Source: CAVONV01 sp963697355 (GTDB taxonomy: Bacteria; Acidobacteriota; Vicinamibacteria; Marinacidobacterales; DATDRI01). Taken from it: a stretch of DNA of 64,000 bases. Every line of letters starts with the position of its first letter. Position 1 is the first letter of the stretch. The translations under genes and the position numbers were made by a program. Of this stretch, positions 26,831-35,264 are shown in pieces. The stretch is from contig CAVONV010000023.1 of the NCBI GenBank assembly GCA_963697355.1, positions 744,001 through 808,000 of the forward strand. The letters run 5' to 3'. The notes under the pieces were generated by a model, which searched no databases, had not been told where the DNA came from, and saw only the letters and a program-made list of their open reading frames with translations.

Positions 26831-28258
26831 ATGGCTGATACAAACAAACGTGTTGCTGTCATCGGCGGCGGGCCGGGCGGTTACGCTGCGGCGTTTCTCG
26901 CTGCGGATTTAGGGTTGGGAGTGACTCTCATCGATGACGCCCCGAATCCCGGTGGAGTGTGCTTGTACAGAGGCTGCATTCCTTCCAAAGCCCTCCTCCA
27001 CGTCGCGAAAGTGATCGATGAGTCCCGTCAGGCCTCGGCGTGGGGCGTGGAGTTCTCGAAGCCCAAGATCCATCTCGCCAAGCTTCGGGCCTGGAAAGAA
27101 GGCGTGGTAGCCAAAATGACCGGTGGGCTCGGACAACTCATCAAGCAAAGGAAAATCCGCTATATACAAGGTCGAGCCCGTTTTGTCGATTCCCATACGA
27201 TCCAAATCTCGAGTCCCAAAGGTTCCGAGGAACAACTTGCTTTTGACAACGTGATCCTGGCGACCGGATCGCGTCCGGCGGTCATCCCCGGTCTTTCCTT
27301 GGACAGTCCCCGGGTGATGGATTCGACGGGTGCCCTCGCGCTAGAGGACGTCCCAAAGACGTTGCTGGTGATCGGAGGTGGCTACATTGGCCTCGAAATG
27401 GGGACCGTATACGCGGCCCTCGGAAGTCGCGTGACCGTCGTCGAAATGTTGCCGGGACTGCTTCCTGGGGCGGACCGCGATCTCGTCTCGGTTCTGGCCC
27501 GCCGACTGAATGGCGAGTTTGACTCCATTCAGCTCTCGAGCCGCGTGGCCGAGATGAAAGAAAAAGGGAAGGGTATCGAGGTTCGCGTCGATGGAGAAAA
27601 GGCAGAAGAACCCATCCAGACCTTCGACAGGGTCCTTGTCGCCGTCGGGAGAAAACCGAATTCAGATATTCCTGGACTCGACAGGACCCGGGTCTCCATT
27701 GACGGGAAAGGTTTCATCCAAGTGGATGCTCAAAGACGAACGAACGACCCTGCCATCTATGCCATCGGCGACGTCGTCGGGGAGCCTATGCTGGCCCACA
27801 AGGCCTCTCACGAGGGCCGCGTGGCGGCCGAAGCCATTGCCGGCGAAAAATCTGTTTTCGAACCACGAGCGATTCCTGCCGTCGTTTTCACCGACCCTGA
27901 GCTTGCCTGGTGTGGGTTGACCGAGAGCGAAGCCAAGGAAAAGAAGGTGCCGGTCAGTGTTTCCCGATTTCCCTGGGCCGCTTCCGGAAGGGCCACGACG
28001 ATCGGGCGTGTCGATGGTCTCACCAAGCTTCTCATCGACCCTGACACGGAGCGTGTTTTAGGCGCCGGTATCGTGGGGCCGGGCGCCGGAGAGCTCATCG
28101 CAGAGATGGTGTTGGCTATCGAGATGGCAGCGGTAGCGACCGATATCAAAATGAGTATCCATCCCCACCCGACGCTGTCTGAGACCATCATGGAGTCAGC
28201 GGAAGTCTTCTTCGGCCAAGCCACCCACGTTTACCGACCCGTCAAGAAAGAGAAGTAA
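26831..28258 (+). CDS. lpdA: Dihydrolipoamide dehydrogenase (E3)
   Basis: The 475-residue flavoprotein reoxidises dihydrolipoamide and reduces NAD+. FAD motif GGGPGGYAAA near residue 12, redox disulfide GGVCLYRGCIPSK (a one-residue-longer spacer than the common GGTCLNVGCIPSK), NAD motif GGGYIGLEMG and the C-terminal HPHPTLSE active-site histidine are all present. The start at 26831 is chosen for AAGGAA 8 bases upstream. This gene has no frameshift, unlike the two before it. The operon ends at a foldable heptamer repeat. Confidence 0.95.
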   Translation: MADTNKRVAVIGGGPGGYAAAFLAADLGLGVTLIDDAPNPGGVCLYRGCIPSKALLHVAKVIDESRQASAWGVEFSKPKIHLAKLRAWKEGVVAKMTGGLGQLIKQRKIRYIQGRARFVDSHTIQISSPKGSEEQLAFDNVILATGSRPAVIPGLSLDSPRVMDSTGALALEDVPKTLLVIGGGYIGLEMGTVYAALGSRVTVVEMLPGLLPGADRDLVSVLARRLNGEFDSIQLSSRVAEMKEKGKGIEVRVDGEKAEEPIQTFDRVLVAVGRKPNSDIPGLDRTRVSIDGKGFIQVDAQRRTNDPAIYAIGDVVGEPMLAHKASHEGRVAAEAIAGEKSVFEPRAIPAVVFTDPELAWCGLTESEAKEKKVPVSVSRFPWAASGRATTIGRVDGLTKLLIDPDTERVLGAGIVGPGAGELIAEMVLAIEMAAVATDIKMSIHPHPTLSETIMESAEVFFGQATHVYRPVKKEK

Positions 28259-28361
28259 CCAGCCCAGTTATCAGTAACCAGTTATCGGTTATCAGTGGCC
28301 AGTGACCAGTAGACAGTTCTTTCTTTGCTGGTCACTGATTACTGTTGACTGGTTACTGCTG
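28259..28361. repeat. CCAGTNA heptamer array arranged as an inverted pair
   Basis: About eight 7-base units (ccagtta, tcagtaa, ccagtta, tcggtta, tcagtgg, ccagtga, ccagtag) run to 28317. After a T-rich centre (tctttctttg), the complement of the same units follows (ctggtca, ctgatta, ctgttga, ctggtta, ctgctgt). The halves pair over about 35 bases with few mismatches, making a large hairpin exactly between the convergent lpdA and the response regulator gene. Confidence 0.75.
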
Positions 28362-29771
28362 TTAGTGGGTCGCCTGCTGTTGCTGATTCTGCTGAGCTTG
28401 CTTGCGGAAGGTCTCCGGTTGGATCCCGTACTTCTTCATCACGTCGTAGAAATCCTTCCGGTCTTTCTTGGCGAGCCGTGCCGCCTGACTGATGTTACCC
28501 TGGCAGATGCGGAGCACTTGGGAGATGTACTCCTTTTCGAACTCACGCTTGGCTTCCTTGAAGGACTGGAACTTGTTCGACGATACCGGCACGTGGAAGA
28601 AGAGATCCTCGGCAGTGATGACGTTGTTCCGGGTCAGCACCATGGCCTGCTTGACCTTGTTCTTGAGCTCACGGATGTTTCCCGGCCATTGGTAGGTCAT
28701 CATCTTCTGGATGGCCGCCGGTGAGAAACCCTCCACGCTCTTTTCCGAGCTCCTTGTTGAACTCGCTGGAGGAAGTGATTGATGAGAAGCGGTATATCTT
28801 CCTTCCGCTCGCGCAGCGGTGGAATGTGAATCGGAATGACGTTCAAGCGATAGAAGAGGTCCTCTCGGAAAGTCTTCTCGGCGATGGCCTGGATCAGATC
28901 CTTGTTCGTTGCGGCAATGACGCGCACGTCCACTTTGATCGATTTCGTCGAGCCGATGCGCTTGAACTCCCCGTCCTGCAGAACTCGCAGAAATTTCACC
29001 TGAAGGGCAAGGGGAAGCTCTCCGATTTCATCGAGAAACAACGTTCCGCCGTGTGCTTCCTCGAAAAGTCCTTTCTGGTCGGTGCGTGCATCGGTGTAAG
29101 CACCTTTGACGTGGCCGAAGAGCTCGTTTTCGATGAGGTTCTCCGGAATAGCGCCGCAGTTTTCCACGATAAAGGGCTCGATCGGCACGCTTGCCGGTGT
29201 AGTGGATGGCTCGAGCTACTAGCTCTTTGCCTGTTCCCGACTCACCGTAGATGATGACCGGCACGTCGTTTTGTGCCACGATGGAAATCTGCGTCAGCAG
29301 CTCTTCGATCTTGGGACAGGAGCCGACGATGAAGTCGGACTTGCGCCGGTTCATGATCCTGGTGCGAACCTGTTTCACTTCGGTGGTGGTACGATGCTTG
29401 TCGAGGGCCTTCCTGATCCGCCCCATCAGTTCTTCGACGTCGAAGGGCTTGGTGACGTAGTGGAAGATGCCGTCTTGCATGAGCTGGACGGCTTCGTTTA
29501 CCTCACCGTAGGCAGTCATGACGATGACGGGGATCTCGGGATTGAACTTGTGCTATCGCTCGTGCCAGCTCGTCGCCCCGAAGCCTAGGCATCTTCATGT
29601 CCGTGATGACGAGATTGAAGACCTCGTTGCGGATGAGGTGACAGTCCTTCTTCACCGTTGGCGGCGCGTCACGACTCCGTAGCCCTCTCGTTCGAGACGG
29701 TGGCGCAGCATCCGCAGCATGCTGGCATCATCATCGACAACTAGAACCTGCGGCCCTACGGGCTCCTTCAT
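28362..29771 (-). pseudogene. Sigma-54-dependent response regulator (NtrC family), multiply frameshifted
   Basis: Starting at an ATG at 29771 (GGAG upstream), the protein shows a receiver (VLVVDDDASML acidic pair, VITDMKMP phospho-acceptor, TKPFDVEEL lysine), a sigma-54 AAA+ domain (GESGTGKE Walker A, GAYTDA contact loop, GGTLFLDEIGELPL Walker B) and a C-terminal Fis-type helix-turn-helix (ISQAARLAKKDRKDFYDVM). At least five indels interrupt it: two close together near 29660-29690, one near 29560, one near 29170, one near 28735. All catalytic motifs survive, so errors in the sequence are the simplest cause. If intact it would activate sigma-54 promoters on phosphorylation by an unlinked kinase. 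Confidence 0.88.
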
Positions 29772-29850
29772 AGCTACGGCTCCGTCATTCGATTGTTGGG
29801 TGTGGGGAAAATTATACACCTTTTATTCTCCAATGAAAAGAAGGTCTCGA

Positions 29851-30996
29851 CTATGTCTCCGTCCTTACTGCAGCCCTTGCTGACCAAAGACTTCGGCTCC
29901 ATCGAGAAAAACCGCATCGATTGACGAGCGCTACTCTTCGTGCAAGAGCAGAAAGAAAGGGGGATCGTTTCGAAACACATGGACTCAGGGTTTCACGGAC
30001 CAGACTCAATGTGTCAGTGAAGCTTGGCGTCATGAGAAAGCGGCTCCAGGGAGATCCAAAGGCGGATTCCGGAGAAGGAGACAAGAGCCGCGTGACTTGG
30101 TGCTCGCGGAAGCGCTGGCGGGGATGAATTTCAGTCTCGAGCGTTTCCATTGCGAGCTTCGACTCTGTGGAAGGCAAAATGGCGTGGCTTAGGCTCAATC
30201 CCCGATAGACGAAAGGTGCCAGACGAGGAGCCGAAGCTCTTCTGAAGAAATACTCCCAGTCGAGATCTGGACGCCTTGCCAACAGGTAGATGTCGCAAGC
30301 ATTGATGGCTGGCTGCCGGAATCCCTGTTGGAAACCGCCATGGAGGCACAAGTGCAGCAAGTGGTCCTCAGTCGCGAGTGTTCTCGCCGGCCCGGATTCA
30401 CGGGAGGTGGGGACCGATCGTGCCAGCAGCTCATCCGTACTGATCCCGATGTAGTTGGGACAACTCGTCAGACTCGTATGAAGCTCGAGGTATGTGCCGC
30501 TGTGCTGATGACGCAGGGAAATGCCGTGGCCGGTTCGGCCGAAGAACTCGTAGCCGAGTGTCGAGGCAATTTGCGTCAGTGTCGCCTCATCCTGCTCGCG
30601 AATGAGGACATCCAAATCCGTGATAGGGCGAAGGCTAGGATTGTCGTATAGCCATCCGCCAAACGCCGATGCTTTCAGAAACAAAAGCGGTACTCGAAAA
30701 CGACGCGTCGTCTCTATTAGGGTTTCTGCATGGTTGAGGAGCACCAGATTACGGGCCACGTGAGCGAAGTAGTCGGCGTGAACGGCTGCCCAAGTTCTCT
30801 GGGGGAGGGCAGAGTCCAACCTTCCTCTCCGGACAGCTTTGAACAGCAGACCGGAGAGGTGATGTTGACGGGCAGAGACAGTGATTTGGGACCAGTTGGT
30901 CGAGGAAACTTCATCCTCGGTAAGTCCCGGGTCATTGGATCCGTTCAGTCCCGCCTCTATGAGCCGTACAAGGACTCTCGTCACTTGCTTAGACAT
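29851..30996 (-). CDS. Nucleotidyltransferase-fold family protein (PF14907-like)
   Basis: The 381-residue protein contains PLLFLKASAF and SLRPITDLDVLIREQDE, the strand-Asp-x-Asp layout of the uncharacterised nucleotidyltransferase family often found in exopolysaccharide and peptide-modification loci, followed by LELHTSL and a helical C-terminal half with a Trp/Arg-rich tail. The start at 30996 (MSKQVTR) is preferred because GGGAG lies 7 bases upstream. It lies on the same strand as the exopolysaccharide chain-length gene 1 kb upstream, which is the only hint of its pathway. Confidence 0.75.
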   Translation of the reverse strand: MSKQVTRVLVRLIEAGLNGSNDPGLTEDEVSSTNWSQITVSARQHHLSGLLFKAVRRGRLDSALPQRTWAAVHADYFAHVARNLVLLNHAETLIETTRRFRVPLLFLKASAFGGWLYDNPSLRPITDLDVLIREQDEATLTQIASTLGYEFFGRTGHGISLRHQHSGTYLELHTSLTSCPNYIGISTDELLARSVPTSRESGPARTLATEDHLLHLCLHGGFQQGFRQPAINACDIYLLARRPDLDWEYFFRRASAPRLAPFVYRGLSLSHAILPSTESKLAMETLETEIHPRQRFREHQVTRLLSPSPESAFGSPWSRFLMTPSFTDTLSLVRETLSPCVSKRSPFLSALARRVALVNRCGFSRWSRSLWSARAAVRTET

Positions 30997-31357
30997 GGGA
31001 AGCTCCCTGGGGACTGGGTCTGTTGACAAGTCTCCTCTTGAGTCTCACCAAGAGAGGAGAAACGAATCCTAGCGCTCGAGGGCGGATTGGCTGGCCCGAC
31101 CTTAGCCGAGAAGCCGCATGCTCGTATGGTTGATCCGTGATTCTCATAGTATTTCCGTAGGGACAATCCCCTGGAGTGCAATCCGCGTGCCATTCTGCTA
31201 TTTTTGGCGATGTTTAAGCTGTTTGTTTTTAGTTACTTAGAGACCGTGCGGGAGTTCGGCAACGAGGTGATAACCACGTATGGGTGGAAAGCAACGCAGT
31301 TGGCTCGCTAGTTGTTCCTCATGGCGACGTCTAAGTGGTGTGGTCGCGGGGCAGAGA

Positions 31358-31448
31358 TCCACCCCTCAACCTGGTGATACAGTGAGATTTAAATTGCAGG
31401 CCCGGAGCAACTTTCACCGGTATTGAGCCTAAGACTGAGGGGTTTTCC
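31358..31448 (+). other. Foldable segment with terminator-like end
   Basis: ACCCCTCA near 31361 can pair with TGAGGGGT near 31437, followed by TTTT. Nested inside, CTGGTGA near 31372 can pair with TCACCGG near 31418. The closed shape and the U-run after the outer stem resemble a small RNA or leader, but there is no downstream gene on this strand except the tiny frame at 31701. Confidence 0.25.
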
Positions 31449-31700
31449 CAATAAGATGTCGGGATTCACCCCCGAAGATCGTCACGAAAGGCCTAGCGGA
31501 CGTTCTAGGTGGGAGCCCTCGCGCCCCGGTGCCAGCCGAACGAAATGGCGGCGCCTGTAAGAAGGCGCTCGAAATCCTGGCGTCGAGTCGCTGATAGGCC
31601 GGACGGGAGTGACTCGTTCCAGATTTTGAATCCTCACCGACATGATGATGACTGGCCTGGGGCTGCTGCTGGAACAGTGAGAAGCCATAGGAGGTCTCGC

Positions 31701-31766
31701 ATGAACCACACGCACAGTCGCCGGAACACGAGATCGAACATTCGCCCCAGGCTTGTGACTACTTGA
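31701..31766 (+). CDS. Possible 21-residue peptide
   Basis: ATAGGAGGT lies 6 bases before an ATG that opens a 21-codon frame of very basic composition (MNHTHSRRNTRSNIRPRLVTT in two halves: six Arg, two His). A perfect 7-bp hairpin follows 12 bases after the stop. The ribosome site is the best in the surrounding 2 kb, yet the frame is too short to test by codon use. Chance occurrence is quite possible. Confidence 0.25.
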   Translation: MNHTHSRRNTRSNIRPRLVTT

Positions 31767-31961
31767 TGAGAGCAATTCCTTTGCCACTCACAGCGGAGTG
31801 GCGGCATGTTGCCTAAACTGTTGTTATATATGGATTTGTCGTCTCACGTTTCGGGTGTGTCGACCCACGACGCGATGGGATTGCCCCGCATCTCGCTTGG
31901 AAAACACCACATGCGGCGTTGCCCCTCCAGGTTGTGGGGTGTGATGACGGGCCTCGTGAAG

Positions 31962-33545
31962 CTATCGAGCTCTCCGTGCGGCTCTACGGATAGGGGTCAC
32001 GGTCGCCCGTTGAGTCGGTTGACTAGGGCTGTTGGTATGATGGCGACCCTGATAGAGGTCCTGACTGGGTTCAACGCCGTTGAGTACCGCTCCGATCAGT
32101 CGAGCGTTGGTGTTAGTGAGCGTGCTCATGCAGCGCCGAACCAGCCTGCGATCAACCATGTTGGAACGCACCACCATCAACACCATGTCGGACATCTCGG
32201 ACATAAATAGAGGATGGGTGAATCCGAGGATCGGGGGTGCGTTGAGGAGAATCCATGTGTAGCGCTCGCGGGCTTCGTCGAGCAGCCGCTTGACGGCGGG
32301 ACTCCCAATGAATGACGGGGGATTGGTTGGTAGCCTCCCCGGCACGATCGCGTAAAGGTTGGAAAAGCGAGTCTTCTGTACGATGCTCTGGAGTAACGGG
32401 AAGTCTCGCACGAAGTAGTCCGACAGGCCCGGCCGAACGCTCAGTTGGAGCCGCTTGTGAATGTTGCTCCGCCGTAGATCGAAATCGAGAAGAAGCGTCG
32501 ATTCACCGGCGCCGGCGAGGGCGCGGGCAATGTTGAGCGCGGTTGTAGATTTTCCTTCCTCGGGAACGGAGCTCGTGACGAGCACGACGTTGCCCCGCTC
32601 GCGCTCACGACTGAGAAGCAAATTGAACCTGAGCGATTGATAGGCTTCGGTCGCGACACCGTCAAAGGTGTCACCGTGGCGTGGAACGACGGCAAGACAA
32701 TCGGTGCGCAAGTAGTTTTCGACATCGTGCTGCGCTTTGATGGTGGCGTCCGTGCGGTTTCGCAGGAAAAGGACGCCGAGGCCGATGACTAGACCTCCCA
32801 TTAGAGCCAGGATCGCGCTCTTAATCCGATCGGGGCGAAAGGGTGTTTGCGGCACTGTGGCCCGTTCCACGATGGAGACACTCGCGCTCCAGATGCTGGA
32901 AGCGACATCAGTGTTCTCGATTCCCTGCAAGATGGTTTCGTAGAGGTGCTTGTTGGTGGTCTCGTCCTGCTCTTTGCTCAGTTTATCCACAATCCGGCTA
33001 TAGATATTGTGGGTGGCCTCGACTTTGCTCTCGATGTTCTGTTCGATGAAGGCGTCGGAGACAGCGTTGGCCCAAGCCGCGGCGGTCTCGGGGTCAATAT
33101 GGGTTGCCGCGATTTGCACTAGTCGAGTGTCGCGAAGGGGGACGACCTGGATATGGGACATGAAGACAGCCGACGGATTCATGATGTCGCCAAAGGGCGG
33201 TTCGTCGAGGAGACCGAGCTTTCGGAGCGCCCTTGCCCCCGTCGCCGTGCTGCGGATGATCCTGTACTGAGTTTCGTAGTAGCTTCGATGGTCGAATCGA
33301 TAAGTCGCCAAAGCAGGGTGTGGATTCTGAGATGCTTCCAAGCGTTGCTGTGGAGGGTCGATTTGTACCAGCGTCGAGGTCCTGTAAGTTGGGGTTTGTA
33401 GATAGGTAACCAGAAAACCCAAACTCAGGCCCATCATCATCATGGTGCCCAGAGTGGCCTTGCCGGCCCAGAGTTGGCGCAGTCTCGTTTTGATGTCGAA
33501 GCCTTCGCCGATCGTTGGTAAGAGATTCTGGGAGGTATCACTCAT
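31962..33545 (-). CDS. Exopolysaccharide chain-length determinant (Wzz) fused to BY-kinase-like domain
   Basis: About 527 residues. A first transmembrane segment (about 32-50), a Wzz periplasmic domain with coiled coil, and a second membrane segment near 265-285 (AILALMGGLVIGLGVLFL) lead into a cytoplasmic tyrosine-autokinase-type ATPase domain: Walker A SSVPEEGKSTTALN and A' LLLDFDLRR are intact, but Walker B reads WILLNAPP where D-x-P-P is expected, and the C-terminal tail is Arg/Gln-rich without a tyrosine cluster. It probably controls polymer length but may not autophosphorylate. Start MSDTSQN (33545) avoids overlap with the upstream gene. Confidence 0.88.
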   Translation of the reverse strand: MSDTSQNLLPTIGEGFDIKTRLRQLWAGKATLGTMMMMGLSLGFLVTYLQTPTYRTSTLVQIDPPQQRLEASQNPHPALATYRFDHRSYYETQYRIIRSTATGARALRKLGLLDEPPFGDIMNPSAVFMSHIQVVPLRDTRLVQIAATHIDPETAAAWANAVSDAFIEQNIESKVEATHNIYSRIVDKLSKEQDETTNKHLYETILQGIENTDVASSIWSASVSIVERATVPQTPFRPDRIKSAILALMGGLVIGLGVLFLRNRTDATIKAQHDVENYLRTDCLAVVPRHGDTFDGVATEAYQSLRFNLLLSRERERGNVVLVTSSVPEEGKSTTALNIARALAGAGESTLLLDFDLRRSNIHKRLQLSVRPGLSDYFVRDFPLLQSIVQKTRFSNLYAIVPGRLPTNPPSFIGSPAVKRLLDEARERYTWILLNAPPILGFTHPLFMSEMSDMVLMVVRSNMVDRRLVRRCMSTLTNTNARLIGAVLNGVEPSQDLYQGRHHTNSPSQPTQRATVTPIRRAARRAR

Positions 33546-33570
33546 GTTCTTTCGGGGCTCCTCAAAGACT

Positions 33571-34023
33571 TCATTCTTGTTCGTCCAGTTCAGCATCGGC
33601 GAAGGCGATCGGGGATTTTAGGGACATAGTGACGAAGATCTTGGATGGGCTATCCAACTCGACCACGGTGCTGACCTCCATGTCCAACTCAATGGTGATC
33701 CGTGTGTAGACTTGGTTGCCCAGCTTTATAGGCCAAACCCGGAAACTGTGGCTGAAAGGGATGCTCAAGTCGTATGTGGTGTTCACAGGAGGTAGTGCCG
33801 GGACATGCAGAGTCAGTTTGTATGTATTTGAGTTCAGCGCACGCGACGTTTTGTACTTGGAGACATCGCCGTTGGCCTTGATGGTGATCTTGAACTTGTC
33901 TCCTTCCGCTTTGGCGAACATATCGACCAGCTCGACAGCCGGTGTCTCCTCCGCAAAGGTGGGCGTTGAAATGAACGTCAGCATCGCAGCGAGCGTCAAG
34001 CCATAGAGCGACGAGGGCTTCAT
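33571..34023 (-). CDS. Small exported AMIN-like domain protein
   Basis: The 150-residue protein has a signal peptide (MKPSSLYGLTLAAMLTFISTPTFAEE) and a beta-rich body: FKITIKANGDVSKYKT, YKLTLHVPALP and RITIELDMEVSTVVE fit the AMIN fold, which binds peptidoglycan or polysaccharide in envelope proteins. It lies 25 bases upstream of the chain-length gene and overlaps the preceding frame by ATGA, so it probably helps the exopolysaccharide export machinery in the periplasm. Confidence 0.75.
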   Translation of the reverse strand: MKPSSLYGLTLAAMLTFISTPTFAEETPAVELVDMFAKAEGDKFKITIKANGDVSKYKTSRALNSNTYKLTLHVPALPPVNTTYDLSIPFSHSFRVWPIKLGNQVYTRITIELDMEVSTVVELDSPSKIFVTMSLKSPIAFADAELDEQE

Positions 34024-34403
34024 TGTCTCATCCCCGCATCAGCAACAGCCGCCTTCAAGGCGGAGAATAGGCCCTGCAGCCAAGTGAAGAAAGGCAACAT
34101 GGGAGCAAAGTCATGCGCAACGACGACCGTTCCGTCTGCCTGTGGGTGGAAATCCCTATTGACCGTTGGCGGTTCCCTATAGTGGAGTGCCGGCAAGAAG
34201 GCCTTGGCAAGTGGCCTCGAGAGGTCTCGTGTAAGCCTCCTGTAACCAGTCGATTGCAGCTTGCCCTCGCCGGCGATGAGCGGGACCTCGACGATTGCTT
34301 GCCGAATGGAGGGCAAACACCTGTTTTGGACGTTCTCTTCGGGGGATTTATCACCCGTCAGAGTCGGCACATAGGAGATACTTGTTGGGATCATGAACCA
34401 CAT
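34020..34403 (-). CDS. Hypothetical protein coupled to the AMIN-like gene
   Basis: A 127-residue frame whose stop codon overlaps the AMIN gene start as ATGA, a typical coupling arrangement. Codon choice in the second half is gene-like (GCC GGC GAG GGC AAG CTG). No signal peptide, no recognised motif; the C-terminal part PMLPFFTWLQGLFSALKA is amphipathic or membrane-associated. No good ribosome site is seen before either ATG (34403 or 34394). It may be a remnant of a larger gene. Confidence 0.35.
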   Translation of the reverse strand: MWFMIPTSISYVPTLTGDKSPEENVQNRCLPSIRQAIVEVPLIAGEGKLQSTGYRRLTRDLSRPLAKAFLPALHYREPPTVNRDFHPQADGTVVVAHDFAPMLPFFTWLQGLFSALKAAVADAGMRQ

Positions 34404-35029
34404 ATCGAATTCTTCATCAGGTTGCTCAGTGCGTTATTCCCTAGCTGCCAGTGGTTTAGAGCAATTTCATTTCGGTTCTCTTTTTCAAAGCAAGAGCCGT
34501 CTGCAAATTGAACCTGGCCTCGCCCCTGATTTAGCAGGATCTGTTCCATTCATGTAGGTACTGTTTTCTCAAGGACTTGGGTGTCCAGGGGCCGTGGGTC
34601 TCTCAAACCGGACGGACGTTTTGAAAGGGGAGGTTCGTTCACAGGTGAGAGGTCCTATTGAGAAGTCATACAGAGGTCCATCCGAAACGAGATGTTTGAT
34701 GAAGGAGCCTTTCCTCTGGTGTCTCAGTTGTTCAAGGTTGTGTGAGCCCCGGATTTCAGGGTGGACGAAGGGAAAAGCCCCTAAAATAAGGACTTAGAAG
34801 AGGACTATTTGTTGGGATTATCCCACGAGTGTCAGCACACTATTGGCCCTGAGGAAGTCGGAGCCGGGTAAACTGTCGTTACATCTCGTTGCTGATAAGA
34901 GACTTACAAAAAAAAACCTTTCAACGGGTCGGAGCGTCCCATGTGGCAAGACCTTTGCTAAATGTCCAGTTGGTTGCAGTTGAAGCGACACCCCAACTTG
35001 AGAAGCACGAGTTAAACGATTGCCGCCCC
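34404..35029. other. Gap without a recognised gene
   Basis: About 620 bases, mostly lower in GC than neighbours, with an A9 run at 34908-34916. Several frames of 60-75 codons occur but none has a ribosome site, gene-like codon use or a recognisable motif. It probably includes the promoter of the leftward exopolysaccharide operon. Confidence 0.4.
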
Positions 35030-35130
35030 CCGGACTGGACGCCACTCGGCAAGGCGGGTTCAGTGGTAGTCAGGTGCCCGGGCGGCACCCTGCGCGGCGG
35101 GGTCGGAGTGGGTGTGGAGGTCGAGTCCGG
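35030..35130 (+). ncRNA. Candidate GC-rich structured RNA element
   Basis: CCGGACT (35030-35036) pairs with AGTCCGG (35124-35130), closing a segment that holds two further perfect hairpins, CCACT/AGTGG (35042-35046, 35062-35066) and GGTGCC/GGCACC (35073-35078, 35084-35089). The segment is far richer in GC than the flanks and is followed within 100 bases by a strong terminator. No protein frame explains it. The strand is uncertain; plus is chosen because the terminator follows. Confidence 0.35.
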
Positions 35131-35195
35131 TGACGGTTCCGGGTTTCGGTTAGTCGCATCCAGGTTGGGGGCTCCGGCTTCGCCCGCCCCTTAAT

Positions 35196-35231
35196 GAAGA
35201 GGGCGTTTTTCCCTTCGGAAAAACGCCCTTC
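35196..35231. terminator. Strong terminator hairpin after the DUF2090 gene
   Basis: GGGCGTTTTTCC (35201-35212) and GGAAAAACGCCC (35217-35228) form a perfect 12-bp stem with a CTTC loop. It lies 34 bases beyond the end of the leftward gene at 35265 and could equally end a rightward transcript from 35030. Confidence 0.75.
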
Positions 35232-35264
35232 TTGAATTCTTGCCCGATATCGAGGGTGTGCTCG

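Larger units (their letters stand above)
31030..31961. other. Gene-poor stretch inside the exopolysaccharide locus
   Basis: Over 900 bases without a gene I can support on the minus strand, where the neighbours lie. Codon patterns are absent in all frames. On the plus strand there is a foldable segment (31358-31448) and a tiny frame with a strong ribosome site (31701-31766), followed by a GCCACTC/GAGTGGC hairpin at 31779-31798. Confidence 0.45.

Noticed and set aside
35058..35130. tRNA-like words (GGGTTCAGTGGTAG, GGTCGAGTCC)
   Set aside because: No acceptor stem, anticodon arm or T-arm of correct length can be drawn on either strand.
34889..35194. 101-codon plus-strand frame and its Pro/Ser/Thr-rich antisense frame
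   Set aside because: Neither has a ribosome site or start in a sensible place; the Pro-rich pattern follows from the GC-rich folded segment.
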